Source: Lachnospiraceae bacterium (lineage in GTDB: Bacteria; Bacillota; Clostridia; Lachnospirales; Lachnospiraceae). From it: a stretch of 64,000 nt of DNA. Each line of letters opens with the position of its first letter. Position 1 is the first letter of the stretch. The position numbers and the translations under genes are program-made. Under the pieces are notes generated by a model. The model saw nothing but the letters and a program-made list of their open reading frames with translations, had not been told where the DNA came from and did not search any database. The stretch is taken from contig JAFXFO010000022.1 of NCBI GenBank assembly GCA_017520425.1, positions 62,001 through 126,000 of the forward strand, read 5' to 3'. Of this stretch, positions 8,451 through 17,782 are shown piece by piece.

Positions 8451-9614
8451 TTATTTAACAACTCTTACGCGGAATACGCCTTCAATCGCTTTTAACTTTT
8501 CAATCATTTCAGCAGTTGCAGGTGCTTCCAGATCCATCATGGTATAAGCCACTTCACCTCTGGATTTGTTCATCATATCGGTAATGTTGATACCTTCATC
8601 ACCAAAGCAAGCAGTAAACTTGGTAATCATGTTTGCAATATTCTTGTGGAAGATTGCCACACGACCAGCCTGATTACAGATACCCATATCACAAGCAGGA
8701 TAGTTTACACTGTTCTTGATGTTACCATTCTCAAGGTAATCCATCATCTGTTCTACAGCCATCACAGCACAGTTATCTTCTGATTCTTCAGTACTTGCGC
8801 CTAAGTGAGGCATTACGATACATCCCGGCTGACCTGCAGTTGTAGGATTTGCAAAGTCAGAAATGTATTTACGAATCTTTCCGCTCTTCAAACCTTCCAA
8901 AACAGCCTCTTCATCAGCAAGCAAATCTCTGGAGTAGTTGATAATTACCACGCCATCCTTCATCTTCGCAATTGCTTCCTTGCTGATAGTGTTCTTTGTG
9001 CTGTCTAAAAGAGGCACATGAACAGTAATATAATCACAATCTGTAAAGATATCATCTTCATTAAATACATGCTTAACAGCACGGCTGATATTCCAAGCTG
9101 CATTTACAGACAAGTAAGGGTCATAACCATATACTTCCATACCAAGACTTACTGCGGCATTTGCTACCTGTGCACCAATTGCGCCCAAACCGATAACACC
9201 AAGCTTCTTACCCATAATTTCAGTACCTGCAAATTTACTCTTTGCCTTTTCAGCAGTCTTTGCAATATTTTCATCAGCTTTGTTCTCTTCCACCCACTTG
9301 ATACCACCAACAATATCACGGGCAGCCAGTAACATACCGGCAATTACAAGTTCCTTTACACCGTTTGCATTTGCACCGGGAGTATTGAATACTACAACAC
9401 CCTTTTCAGCACACTTATCCAAAGGAATATTATTTACACCTGCACCCGCTCTTGCTACTGCAAGCAAAGACTCAGGAAGGTCCATATCATGCATAGCAGC
9501 ACTTCTAACCAAAATACCATCAGCTGCATTTACATCATCTACGATCTGATAACTATCAGTAAAATTGGCCAAACCAATCTTAGAAATAGGATTTAAACAA
9601 TTAATCTGGAACAT
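8451..9614 (-). CDS. serA: D-3-phosphoglycerate dehydrogenase
   Basis: First step of serine synthesis: 3-phosphoglycerate to phosphohydroxypyruvate with NAD. The 387-residue protein has the NAD-binding GLGAIGAQVAN motif, the catalytic Arg in NYSRDLL, the catalytic His in MPHLGAST, and a C-terminal ACT domain (about 315-387) for serine feedback. It is a short form without the intervening domain of long SerA types. The usual Glu in the DVFxxEP loop is not evident: the equivalent stretch is SDFANP. It lies 2 bases after serC, so both are one operon, ending at the hairpin at 8409-8439. Confidence 0.95.
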   Translation of the reverse strand: MFQINCLNPISKIGLANFTDSYQIVDDVNAADGILVRSAAMHDMDLPESLLAVARAGAGVNNIPLDKCAEKGVVVFNTPGANANGVKELVIAGMLLAARDIVGGIKWVEENKADENIAKTAEKAKSKFAGTEIMGKKLGVIGLGAIGAQVANAAVSLGMEVYGYDPYLSVNAAWNISRAVKHVFNEDDIFTDCDYITVHVPLLDSTKNTISKEAIAKMKDGVVIINYSRDLLADEEAVLEGLKSGKIRKYISDFANPTTAGQPGCIVMPHLGASTEESEDNCAVMAVEQMMDYLENGNIKNSVNYPACDMGICNQAGRVAIFHKNIANMITKFTACFGDEGINITDMMNKSRGEVAYTMMDLEAPATAEMIEKLKAIEGVFRVRVVK

Positions 9615-9616
9615 AA

Positions 9617-10699
9617 TTATGCATTCTCCTCTTCAAACTTCTTCATAAATTCAACTAATTTCTCAACACCTTCGATAGGCATAGCATTGTAGATACTAGC
9701 TCTCATACCGCCTACACTTCTGTGTCCCTTAAGGTTGGTAAAGCCTGCTGCAGTAGCTTCCTTTACAAACTTAGCATCCATGTCAGCATCACCGGTAACA
9801 AAAGGAACATTCATGAGTGATCTGTCTTCCTTACGAACAGTACCCTTGAAAAGTTTACTCTGGTCAAGGAAATCATAAAGGATAGCAGCCTTCTTTTCGT
9901 TGTATTCCTTCATAGCCTCTAAGCCGCCCTGCTTCTTCAACCACTTGAATACTTTACCGCAGATATAAATACCGTATGCAGGAGGAGTGTTGTACATAGA
10001 ATCAGCATCTGCATGGGTCTTGTACTGAAGCATGGTAGGAGTTCCTTCCAAAACATCCTCAGTAATCAAATCCTCACGGATGATTGCGATAACCACACCA
10101 GCAGGTCCGATATTCTTCTGCGCACCACCGTAGATGATACCATACTTGGTTACATCCATAGGCTCTGACAAGAAGCAGCTGGATACGTCAGATACTAAAA
10201 TCTTACCCTTTGTATTAGGTAATGTCTTAAACTTGGTACCGTAAATGGTATTGTTTTCACAAATATAAACATAGTCTGCATCCTCAGAAATAGGAAGATC
10301 AGAACAATCAGGTATGTAAGAGAAATTGTCATCCTCAGAGGTGGCAATCTTGTTAGCTGTACCAAACTTCTGCGCTTCCTTATGAGCCTTCTTAGCCCAC
10401 ATACCGGTTACGATATAATCAGCAACCTTATTCTTCATCAGGTTCATGGGAACCATAGCAAACTGCAAGTGAGCACCACCCTGCAGGAATAATACTTTAT
10501 AATTATCAGGAATATTCAGCAAATCTCTTAAATCCGCTTCAGCTTCCTTGATAATGGTCTCGTAAGCTTTCGAACGATGGCTCATCTCCATAACCGACAT
10601 GCCGGTTCCTCTGTAATCCATCATTTCTTCTGCAGCTTCTTTTAAGACTTCTTCAGGCAAAACTGCGGGACCTGCTGAAAAATTGTACACTCTAGACAC
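9617..10699 (-). CDS. serC: Phosphoserine aminotransferase
   Basis: Converts phosphohydroxypyruvate and glutamate to phosphoserine; a PLP enzyme. The 360 residues open with YNFSAGPAVLPEEVL and include the PLP-lysine region YGGAQKNIGPAG, both typical of SerC. Translation starts at a GTG (10697-10699), supported by AAGGAGG 8 bases upstream and by the SerC N-terminus beginning right after it. It forms an operon with serA. No serB phosphatase gene is in the window, although a DUF1015 gene lies 1.6 kb further along. Confidence 0.97.
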   Translation of the reverse strand: MSRVYNFSAGPAVLPEEVLKEAAEEMMDYRGTGMSVMEMSHRSKAYETIIKEAEADLRDLLNIPDNYKVLFLQGGAHLQFAMVPMNLMKNKVADYIVTGMWAKKAHKEAQKFGTANKIATSEDDNFSYIPDCSDLPISEDADYVYICENNTIYGTKFKTLPNTKGKILVSDVSSCFLSEPMDVTKYGIIYGGAQKNIGPAGVVIAIIREDLITEDVLEGTPTMLQYKTHADADSMYNTPPAYGIYICGKVFKWLKKQGGLEAMKEYNEKKAAILYDFLDQSKLFKGTVRKEDRSLMNVPFVTGDADMDAKFVKEATAAGFTNLKGHRSVGGMRASIYNAMPIEGVEKLVEFMKKFEEENA

Positions 10700-10760
10700 A
10701 ATTCTTTCCTCCTTAATATTTTCTTTCGCTTTATTTTGTTAAAAAAATAACTTAAACCAC

Positions 10761-10789
10761 ATTTTATACCTAATTAATACTTTAGTCAA
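10761..10789 (-). promoter_or_regulatory. serC-serA promoter
   Basis: Minus-strand TTGACT (10784-10789) and TAAAAT (10761-10766) have a 17-base spacer, 62 bases upstream of the GTG start. It is the only good promoter between the L,D-transpeptidase gene and serC. Confidence 0.7.
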
Positions 10790-10807
10790 CTACATTATTA
10801 AACTTTT

Positions 10808-12205
10808 TTAATAAAACATTATAACCGGTGTGCCAATTTCATATTCATCATAAATCGTAGGCATCACTTCCGGCGGAATATTTACACAACCGTGAGAACC
10901 GTTCGTCATATAAATCTCGCCGCCAAACTCCTTTCGCCAGTCCGCATCATGAAGTCCTATACTGCCCTTAACAGGCATCCAAAAATCAACAGGCGTAGCA
11001 TAACCGGGGCCTCGAAGAGTCCTGTTTTTCTGCTTATTATACACGAAATTAACCCCTTCAGGAGTATTCCATTTCCGTTTCATATTGCCGGTTACAATAT
11101 CTGTTTCCAACAGTAGTTCACCATTCTTATAGGCATAAAGCTTTTGTATCCCCATATCTACTTCTATATAAGTATCACCGATATCATTCTTTCCTCTGAC
11201 ATATCCTTCTTGTAAATATGTGGGTACATGTTCTTCACGGATTCCCTGTGAAAAAGCTTCCTTCAAATAAGTTTTCTCCGCTTCTGCATCAAGCTCCGTT
11301 CCATAGGTTACATACTCTACCTGTACCGTTTCACCGCGTGTTGCATTAAATTCCAACATACTGTCCACCGTATTATATTCCATAGCCAAACGGTCTATAA
11401 ACAGTTCCACCGCCAACTCATCCAATTGAAATCCACCATGTTCATCCAAAATGAATCGGCCATCTTCATCCACTAGCACAAATTCACTGGCTATTTTATG
11501 ATCAATGGCTATTTTTTCAGCACCCATGTCATATACGATACCGCAATCCAAATACTCCTGCAGTTGTTCCCATTGCTTTCTCGTCTCTTCCTGCACAGCT
11601 GACGCCGGCATATCACGATAAGCATCACTCAGTTGCATCTGCACCGTCATTTCACCAAGCACAAAGCACTGATTCACATATTCTGCCAAAAGTTCCGGTT
11701 GCAACACATCATATAAATTGTCATAAAGTTCATAGCCGGCATCGCCTTTTATGATTTTCACCATTAAAACATCAGAGATTTCTTTCTTCACGATATCTAA
11801 TTCTGTGACAAGAAGTTTCAGAGCGCCTTCATCCCAGGTTCTTTGAGGCAACAGGCTGATATTCTTTTTCTTGCCAAGTTCAATAGGCCATAACCAGGGA
11901 TTTTGATTCTCCTTTTGCGCCTGCAAACTCACTGTATAATCTTCCTGATATGCCACTTCCGCCATATCGATAATACCGGTTTCTCCATCCCGATTAATAA
12001 TGGTAAGAAACGGAGCCTTTGTCTGTAACAAAAGCTCCGTATTAACCTCTTCCACAGACTTTCCGGTACAATAGATACCGTTTATCCATGTATTAATCAT
12101 AAAGACGTCCTTATAAAAACAAACAACTGCAAAATAACAAATCAAACCAAGTATTACCGCCACTAACAGTAAGCGTTCCAGCATCTTTGTTAATTTATTT
12201 ATCAT
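10808..12205 (-). CDS. L,D-transpeptidase (YkuD) with N-terminal membrane anchor
   Basis: Peptidoglycan cross-linking or modifying enzyme outside the membrane. The 465 residues start with a membrane segment (about 10-30), continue with a long extracellular region resembling the PG_binding_4 module that often precedes YkuD, and end with a YkuD domain. That domain carries the motif GSHGCVNIP with catalytic Cys440 and the upstream His in GLHDADW. It lies 12 bases after ilvB, so it is probably transcribed with the branched-chain amino acid genes although functionally unrelated. The start has an AGGT ribosome site 6 bases upstream. Confidence 0.92.
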   Translation of the reverse strand: MINKLTKMLERLLLVAVILGLICYFAVVCFYKDVFMINTWINGIYCTGKSVEEVNTELLLQTKAPFLTIINRDGETGIIDMAEVAYQEDYTVSLQAQKENQNPWLWPIELGKKKNISLLPQRTWDEGALKLLVTELDIVKKEISDVLMVKIIKGDAGYELYDNLYDVLQPELLAEYVNQCFVLGEMTVQMQLSDAYRDMPASAVQEETRKQWEQLQEYLDCGIVYDMGAEKIAIDHKIASEFVLVDEDGRFILDEHGGFQLDELAVELFIDRLAMEYNTVDSMLEFNATRGETVQVEYVTYGTELDAEAEKTYLKEAFSQGIREEHVPTYLQEGYVRGKNDIGDTYIEVDMGIQKLYAYKNGELLLETDIVTGNMKRKWNTPEGVNFVYNKQKNRTLRGPGYATPVDFWMPVKGSIGLHDADWRKEFGGEIYMTNGSHGCVNIPPEVMPTIYDEYEIGTPVIMFY

Positions 12206-12217
12206 ATGTATACCTGT

Positions 12218-13900
12218 TTATTTTTCTTTGTTCTTTAAATCGTCTCCATCAAACACTTCACTGATAGGTGCTCCTGCCGGAACCATAGGGAATACCTTAT
12301 CATCCTCGGGAATCATACACTCTATAAGTACGGGACATTTCAGGCTGATTGCCTTTTCGATTGCCGGTCCCATTTCTTCCTTTTTGGTTACACGGATAGC
12401 TTCACAGCCAAGACCTTCTGCCACCTTGCAAAAATCCACCTTATCATTCAGTACCGTCTGAGAATATCTCTTTCCATAGAATAATGTCTGCCACTGACGT
12501 ACCATACCCAAGACATGATTATTGATAACCACTTGGATAATCGGAATATTATAACGGCTGGCAGTAGCCAGTTCCTGCATATTCATACGGAAACATCCGT
12601 CACCTGCAATATTGATACAAATTTTGTCTGGTTGTCCTACCTGTGCACCGATACAAGCGCCCAAACCATATCCCATGGTTCCCAAACCACCGGAAGAAAG
12701 GAAGGTACGGGGCTCGGTATACTTATAATACTGTGCTGCCCACATCTGATGCTGGCCTACATCGGTAGTAATAATGGCCTTACCCTCTGTTACTCTGTCA
12801 ATTTCTTCAATGACATAAGGACCTGACAACGCACCATCCTCATATTTCATGGGATATTTAGCCTTTAACTCCTGAATCTTCGCCATCCATTCCGCATGGT
12901 CCTGCTGTTCCAGCTTGCTGTTTAATACCTTAAGAACCAGCTTTAAGTCACCGATAAGTGCAGCATCCACGCGTATATTCTTATTGATTTCCGCTGCATC
13001 CACATCAATCTGGACAATTTTGGCACCTTCTGCAAATTTCTTAGGATTACCGGTAACGCGGTCTGAGAAACGTGCACCTAATGCAATCAACAAATCACAA
13101 TCACTTACACCCAAGTTGGAGGCTTTGGTACCATGCATACCAATCATACCGGTATATCTGTCACTCTTTCCATTGAAAGCACCTTTACCCATAAGAGTAT
13201 CACAAACCGGTGCGTCAATTAATTCTGCGAACTCTGCCACTTCCTTATCCGCACCTGAGATTACTGCACCACCGCCCAGATAAATGAAAGGTTTCTTTGC
13301 TTTCTTAATCAGCTTGATCACCTTTTCCATATCCTCTTCTGTGTACTTGACAGGTTTTTCTACATTCCTTTTCTCCACAGGAGTATATTCACAAACGGCT
13401 GCTGTTACATCCTTGGTAATATCCACCAAAACCGGTCCCGGTCTTCCGCTTTTTGCAATATAAAAAGCTTTGCGAATAGTATCTGCCAAATCAGCAACAT
13501 TTTTAACAATATATCCATGCTTGGTAATAGGCATTGTTACGCCGGCAATATCCACCTCTTGGAAGGTATCCTTACCCAGTAAGGGAAGATTAACATTTGC
13601 AGTAATTGCTACCATGGGAACAGAATCCATATAAGCGGTAGCAATACCGGTAACAAGATTAGTTGCCCCCGGACCACTGGTTGCCATACATACACCAACT
13701 TTACCGGTGGCACGAGCGTAACCGTCTGCCGCATGTGCAGCACCCTGCTCATGGGATGTTAAAATATGATTAATTTCATCACTGTGTTTGTAAAGAGCAT
13801 CATAGATATTCAGAATAGTTCCGCCAGGATATCCGAATACGGTATCCACGCCCTGCTCTTTTAAACATTCTACTACAATTTCAGCACCTGTTAATTGCAT
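12218..13900 (-). CDS. ilvB: Acetolactate synthase, large (catalytic) subunit
   Basis: ThDP-dependent enzyme joining two pyruvates, or pyruvate plus 2-oxobutyrate, in valine, leucine and isoleucine synthesis. The 560 residues show the N-terminal ThDP region with the catalytic Glu ([16 protein letters not shown]), the central domain, and the C-terminal ThDP/Mg motif starting [12 protein letters not shown] and ending in VINN. It follows ilvD by 51 bases. No regulatory subunit gene ilvN is present on either side; the small subunit may be elsewhere. The start has a GAGG ribosome site 6 bases upstream. Confidence 0.95.
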   Translation of the reverse strand: MQLTGAEIVVECLKEQGVDTVFGYPGGTILNIYDALYKHSDEINHILTSHEQGAAHAADGYARATGKVGVCMATSGPGATNLVTGIATAYMDSVPMVAITANVNLPLLGKDTFQEVDIAGVTMPITKHGYIVKNVADLADTIRKAFYIAKSGRPGPVLVDITKDVTAAVCEYTPVEKRNVEKPVKYTEEDMEKVIKLIKKAKKPFIYLGGGAVISGADKEVAEFAELIDAPVCDTLMGKGAFNGKSDRYTGMIGMHGTKASNLGVSDCDLLIALGARFSDRVTGNPKKFAEGAKIVQIDVDAAEINKNIRVDAALIGDLKLVLKVLNSKLEQQDHAEWMAKIQELKAKYPMKYEDGALSGPYVIEEIDRVTEGKAIITTDVGQHQMWAAQYYKYTEPRTFLSSGGLGTMGYGLGACIGAQVGQPDKICINIAGDGCFRMNMQELATASRYNIPIIQVVINNHVLGMVRQWQTLFYGKRYSQTVLNDKVDFCKVAEGLGCEAIRVTKKEEMGPAIEKAISLKCPVLIECMIPEDDKVFPMVPAGAPISEVFDGDDLKNKEK

Positions 13901-13951
13901 GTTTTCCTCATTTCCGTCATATTAACGACCATTTTCTATTACATAAGTTGA

Positions 13952-15613
13952 TTACTTAATTTCTAATACCGCACCCTTGTTACCACTGGTAACCAATTCA
14001 CGATAACGGGCAAGATATCCGCTAACTTCCTTCAAATTCGGCTTCCAATTTGCCTTTCTCTCAGCCAGTTCTTCCTCAGAAACCAGCATATCCAGCTTGT
14101 TCTCAGGAATATTGATACGGATGATATCACCTTCCTGTACCAAAGCAATGGGTCCGCCCACTGCTGCTTCCGGAGAAACATGTCCGATGGATGCACCACG
14201 GGAAGCACCGGAGAAACGACCGTCGGTAATCAGTGCCACACAAGAGCCAAGACCCATACCTGCGATTGCAGAGGTAGGATTCAGCATCTCTCTCATACTG
14301 GGACCACCCTTAGGGCCTTCGTTACGGATAACAACTACATCACCTGCTACAATCTTACCGCCCTTGATTGCTGCGATTGCATCTTCTTCGCATTCAAATA
14401 CTCTTGCCGGACCTTCATGCACCATCATCTCAGCCACTACTGCAGAACGCTTTACCACACCGCCGTCGGGAGCCAGGTTACCCTTCAGCACAGCGATACC
14501 GCCGGTTTCGGAATAAGGATTCTCTACAGGTCTGATTACATCCGGGTTCTTATTTACACAATTCTTAATATTTTCACCAATGGTGGTACCATTGACAGTC
14601 ATACAATCTAAATTCAACAGGTTCTTCTTGGTCAGCTCGTTCATTACCGCATAAACACCGCCTGCCTCATTCAAATCTTCCATGTATGTAGGACCGGCAG
14701 GTGCCAGGTGACAAAGGTTAGGCGTCTTAGCAGACAATTCATTGGCAATATCCAAGTTCAAATCCACGCCTGCTTCCTTGGCAATAGCAGGAAGGTGAAG
14801 CATAGAGTTGGTAGAACAACCAAGTGCCATATCCACAACCAAAGCATTCATAAATGCCTTTTCTGTCATAATATCACGGGGCTTAATATCCTTTTCTACC
14901 AGTTCCATAATCTTCATACCAGCATGCTTCGCCAGGCGGATTCTTTCAGAATATACTGCAGGAATGGTACCGTTACCCTTTAAGCCCATACCAATAGCTT
15001 CAGTCAAGCAGTTCATGGAGTTTGCGGTATACATACCTGAGCAGGAACCGCAGGAAGGGCAAGCCTTTTCTTCGAATTCACAAAGCTTTTCCATGGTCAT
15101 GGTGCCAGCCGCCACACTACCAACAGCCTCAAACATGCTGGAAAGACTGGTCTTGTGTCCATCAATACGACCTGCCAGCATGGGACCACCGGATACAAAT
15201 ACAGTAGGAATATTTAATCTGGCAGCAGCCATAAGTAAACCGGGTACATTCTTATCACAGTTAGGTACGCAAACCAAACCGTCAAAGCCATGTGCCATGG
15301 TCATACACTCTGTGGAATCAGCAATCAAATCTCTTGTTACCAGGGAATACTTCATACCGGTATGTCCCATAGCAATACCGTCACACACTGCAATTGCAGG
15401 GAATACTACCGGCATACCGCCAGCCATAGCCACGCCCATCTTAACCGCATCTACGATTTTATCCAAATTCATATGGCCGGGTACGATTTCATTATAGGAG
15501 CTGACGATACCAATCATGGGGCGTCTTCTCTCTTCCTCCGTATAGCCCAGCGCATTAAACAAACTTCTGTGAGGTGCCTGTGCGGTACCTGTCTTTACTG
15601 CGTCACTTCTCAT
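13952..15613 (-). CDS. ilvD: Dihydroxy-acid dehydratase
   Basis: Iron-sulfur enzyme dehydrating 2,3-dihydroxyisovalerate and its isoleucine-pathway analogue. The 553 residues have the cluster ligands in PNCDKNVPG and [17 protein letters not shown], plus the ILVD/EDD motif [11 protein letters not shown] near the C-terminus. It is the first gene of the ilvD-ilvB-L,D-transpeptidase run. A 339-base leader separates it from leuB and carries its own promoter (15907-15936) and a long inverted repeat. The ATG has GAGG 6 bases upstream. Confidence 0.97.
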   Translation of the reverse strand: MRSDAVKTGTAQAPHRSLFNALGYTEEERRRPMIGIVSSYNEIVPGHMNLDKIVDAVKMGVAMAGGMPVVFPAIAVCDGIAMGHTGMKYSLVTRDLIADSTECMTMAHGFDGLVCVPNCDKNVPGLLMAAARLNIPTVFVSGGPMLAGRIDGHKTSLSSMFEAVGSVAAGTMTMEKLCEFEEKACPSCGSCSGMYTANSMNCLTEAIGMGLKGNGTIPAVYSERIRLAKHAGMKIMELVEKDIKPRDIMTEKAFMNALVVDMALGCSTNSMLHLPAIAKEAGVDLNLDIANELSAKTPNLCHLAPAGPTYMEDLNEAGGVYAVMNELTKKNLLNLDCMTVNGTTIGENIKNCVNKNPDVIRPVENPYSETGGIAVLKGNLAPDGGVVKRSAVVAEMMVHEGPARVFECEEDAIAAIKGGKIVAGDVVVIRNEGPKGGPSMREMLNPTSAIAGMGLGSCVALITDGRFSGASRGASIGHVSPEAAVGGPIALVQEGDIIRINIPENKLDMLVSEEELAERKANWKPNLKEVSGYLARYRELVTSGNKGAVLEIK

Positions 15614-15952
15614 ATTTACCTCTTTCCCTTGGCTGAGGTCATTGGCTATTTACGAATTAGTCACTATACCAATTACTCACACACCGGATAAAAAACTTCC
15701 TCCCCAATATGTATGTCACTTGTCGGTCAGGTATGTCCGCCTGTGTCATACATATTGAGTCGTCAGTTCTTTTATACGGTGCATTACGTGATAGGTATAG
15801 CGCCTAATTCTCACATTGTCAATTTATCAGTCAGTATCAAATATATTAATAATCAATTATGTGAATTGCCCTATTTACAAAACAACGGCACGTACACATC
15901 TGTTTCATCATATCACACTTTGTATGTATTTGTAAACTTGTAAGATAGCTTG
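15614..15952 (-). promoter_or_regulatory. Leader region of ilvD with inverted repeat, mechanism unknown
   Basis: This 339-base gap holds a promoter at its far end and about 280 bases of apparent 5' untranslated RNA. A perfect 10-bp inverted repeat (AATATGTATG at 15706-15715, CATACATATT at 15747-15756) encloses a 31-base segment. It is followed on the minus strand by GGGGAGGAAG and six T. No T-box motif (GGTGGNACCGCG) was found. A 17-codon mini-ORF at 15846-15899 with three Ile codons in four starts next to the predicted transcription start but lacks a ribosome site. The arrangement suggests attenuation, but that is inference. Confidence 0.4.
15907..15936 (-). promoter_or_regulatory. ilvD promoter
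   Basis: Minus-strand TTTACA (15931-15936) and TATGAT (15907-15912) are separated by 18 bases. It lies just past the leuB stop, so ilvD can be expressed independently of leuB. Confidence 0.5.
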
Positions 15953-17035
15953 TCAGATGCGTTCTGCGATTAAGTCGCCCATCTTTGCACAGCCCACTTT
16001 TTCACATCCGTCTGAATAGATGTCTCCGGTGCGGAAGCCGTCTTCCAATACCTTCTTGACCGCTGTTTCAATAGCATCTGCTTCCTTGTCCAAATCGAAG
16101 CTGTAACGAAGCATCATAGCTGCACTTAATATGGTTGCGATGGGGTTCGCGATGTCCTTGCCGGCAATATCCGGTGCGGAACCATGGCTGGGTTCATAAA
16201 GACCAAACTTGGTATCATTTAAGCTGGCACTGGAAAGCATGCCGATGGAGCCGGTTACCATGCTGGCTTCATCGGATAAGATATCACCAAACATGTTCTC
16301 GGTTAAGATGACATCAAACTGCGCAGGGTCCTTTACCAGCTGCATTGCACAGTTATCCACCAGCATATGCTCCAAGGTCACCTCAGGATAATCCTTAGCC
16401 ACTTCATTGACTACCGCTCTCCAAAGTCTGGATGAGTCAAGCACGTTAGCCTTATCCACGCTGGTCACCTTTTTGCGGCGTTTCATGGCGATATCAAAGC
16501 CACGGATAGCGATACGGCGAATCTCGTTCTCATCATAGGTCAGTGTATCAATAGCCTTTCTCACACCGTTTTCTTCTACTGTCTTACGCTCACCAAAATA
16601 CAAACCGCCGGTAAGTTCTCTCATAATCATCATATCAAAGCCTGCTTCACTGATTTCCTTCTTCAAAGGACAGGCATCTGCCAATTCAGGATAAAGGTAG
16701 GCGGGACGTAAGTTTGCAAAGAGATTCAAAGCCTTACGAATCTTAAGCAGTCCTGCTTCCGGTCTTAAATTGGGTGGAAGCTGGTACCAGGGTGAAGTAT
16801 TGGTATCGCCACCGATAGACCCCATAAGTACTGCATCAGCCGCCTTAGCCGTTGCAATAGCCTCATCCGTCAACGGAACACCATGTACATCGATAGATGC
16901 ACCTCCCATTAAAATATCAGTATAATTCATGGTGTGACCGAACTTTTCAGCCACCTTATTCAAAACCTTTTTTGCTTCATTCATAATCTCAGGACCAATA
17001 CCGTCACCGGGAATGCATGTAATTTTCAATTCCAT
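15953..17035 (-). CDS. leuB: 3-isopropylmalate dehydrogenase
   Basis: NAD-dependent oxidative decarboxylation in leucine synthesis. The 360 residues begin with the family N-terminus ([15 protein letters not shown]) and contain the substrate-binding region [10 protein letters not shown] and the late [15 protein letters not shown] motif. GAGG lies 8 bases before the ATG. leuA, leuC and leuD are not in the window. The gene is transcribed from its own promoter (17096-17124), separated from yajC-tgt by a terminator. Confidence 0.97.
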   Translation of the reverse strand: MELKITCIPGDGIGPEIMNEAKKVLNKVAEKFGHTMNYTDILMGGASIDVHGVPLTDEAIATAKAADAVLMGSIGGDTNTSPWYQLPPNLRPEAGLLKIRKALNLFANLRPAYLYPELADACPLKKEISEAGFDMMIMRELTGGLYFGERKTVEENGVRKAIDTLTYDENEIRRIAIRGFDIAMKRRKKVTSVDKANVLDSSRLWRAVVNEVAKDYPEVTLEHMLVDNCAMQLVKDPAQFDVILTENMFGDILSDEASMVTGSIGMLSSASLNDTKFGLYEPSHGSAPDIAGKDIANPIATILSAAMMLRYSFDLDKEADAIETAVKKVLEDGFRTGDIYSDGCEKVGCAKMGDLIAERI

Positions 17036-17095
17036 AATATGTACCTCACTGTTTGTTTTTTGTAAATGCAGCCTATTTCTGACATCATTTTCTTA

Positions 17096-17124
17096 AGTTT
17101 ATCATGAATACAGGTATTCTTCAA
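17096..17124 (-). promoter_or_regulatory. leuB promoter
   Basis: Minus-strand TTGAAG (17119-17124) and TAAACT (17096-17101) with a 17-base spacer, 60 bases upstream of the leuB start. Confidence 0.6.
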
Positions 17125-17292
17125 ATACATATTTCTTATATTTGTTATAACCCGTCGTTATAGTTTTAATCGAGCAGGCTGACTCCTACTCGATTAGCAA
17201 CCAGTTCGAAGCAAGCTTCTCACTGTTCTTACGCCCTGCAAATGAAATTTCGTACAAGAACAATTTCTCTTGCAGGGCTTTTGCCACAAAAT

Positions 17293-17320
17293 AAGCGGCA
17301 CATGTTACCATGCACCGCTT
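17293..17320 (-). terminator. Terminator after yajC
   Basis: On the minus strand AAGCGGTGCATG and CATGTGCCGCTT form a 12-bp stem with one G-U pair and a 4-base loop, followed by ATTTTGT. It closes the tgt-yajC transcript. Confidence 0.75.
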
Positions 17321-17340
17321 CCTTGTTTCACGTTATACTT

Positions 17341-17661
17341 TTATGCCTCAGGCTTCTCAATACTGGTAATCGCATTTCTCTGCATAGGGATACGGCAGTT
17401 CTTGTTGCTGCCAAATTCTACGATTACGGTATCATCATTGATATCGATTACTACACCATAAAAACCTGCAGTGGTCAATACGTAATCACCGATTTCCAAG
17501 GATGCCAGCATAGCTGCCATCTGCTTCTGTTTCTTGCTCTGGGGTCTCATAAAGAAAAACCACAAACCGAAGAAAATTAATGCATACATAATCAAAATAC
17601 CGCCAAGACCCATACCACCGGGCTGTGCCGCATCTGTTGTTCCTGTTAAAATGATACTCAT
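17341..17661 (-). CDS. yajC: Preprotein translocase accessory subunit YajC
   Basis: A 106-residue single-pass membrane protein of the SecDF-YajC accessory complex. It shows the typical hydrophobic N-terminal helix (about 20-38, ending FFFMRPQSKK) and a small cytoplasmic domain with LEIGDYVLTTAGFYGVV. It follows tgt by 121 bases, the usual tgt-yajC arrangement. AGGAGG lies 7 bases before the ATG. secD/secF are not in the window. Confidence 0.96.
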   Translation of the reverse strand: MSIILTGTTDAAQPGGMGLGGILIMYALIFFGLWFFFMRPQSKKQKQMAAMLASLEIGDYVLTTAGFYGVVIDINDDTVIVEFGSNKNCRIPMQRNAITSIEKPEA

Positions 17662-17782
17662 GTTATTTCCTCCTAAACTTATCTTTCAAACACTGTAGTA
17701 TATCATACACAAATTTTGTCAATCCTACAAGTGCTTTTTACGGAATTCATATATTTTTTACACTTCTGCCGAATCAGCCTGT

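Larger units (their letters stand above)
17036..17340 (-). other. Intergenic region leuB-yajC: promoter plus a series of hairpins
   Basis: This 305-base stretch has no gene. In minus-strand order it holds the yajC terminator (17293-17320) and a second hairpin (GCCCTGCAA/TTGCAGGGC, 17233-17278) with an inner GAAATT/AATTTC stem. Next come the short stem GAAGC/GCTTC near 17209-17220, the 8-bp stem TAATCGAG/CTCGATTA (17167-17196), the stem TATAAC/GTTATA just beyond, and the leuB promoter. The hairpins lie upstream of the leuB transcription start and so are not a leuB leader; they could be the end of a longer yajC transcript or an unannotated small RNA. Confidence 0.4.

Noticed and set aside
15614-15952. 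T-box riboswitch before ilvD
   Set aside because: The conserved GGTGGNACCGCG motif and a Leu/Ile/Val specifier loop were looked for and not found.
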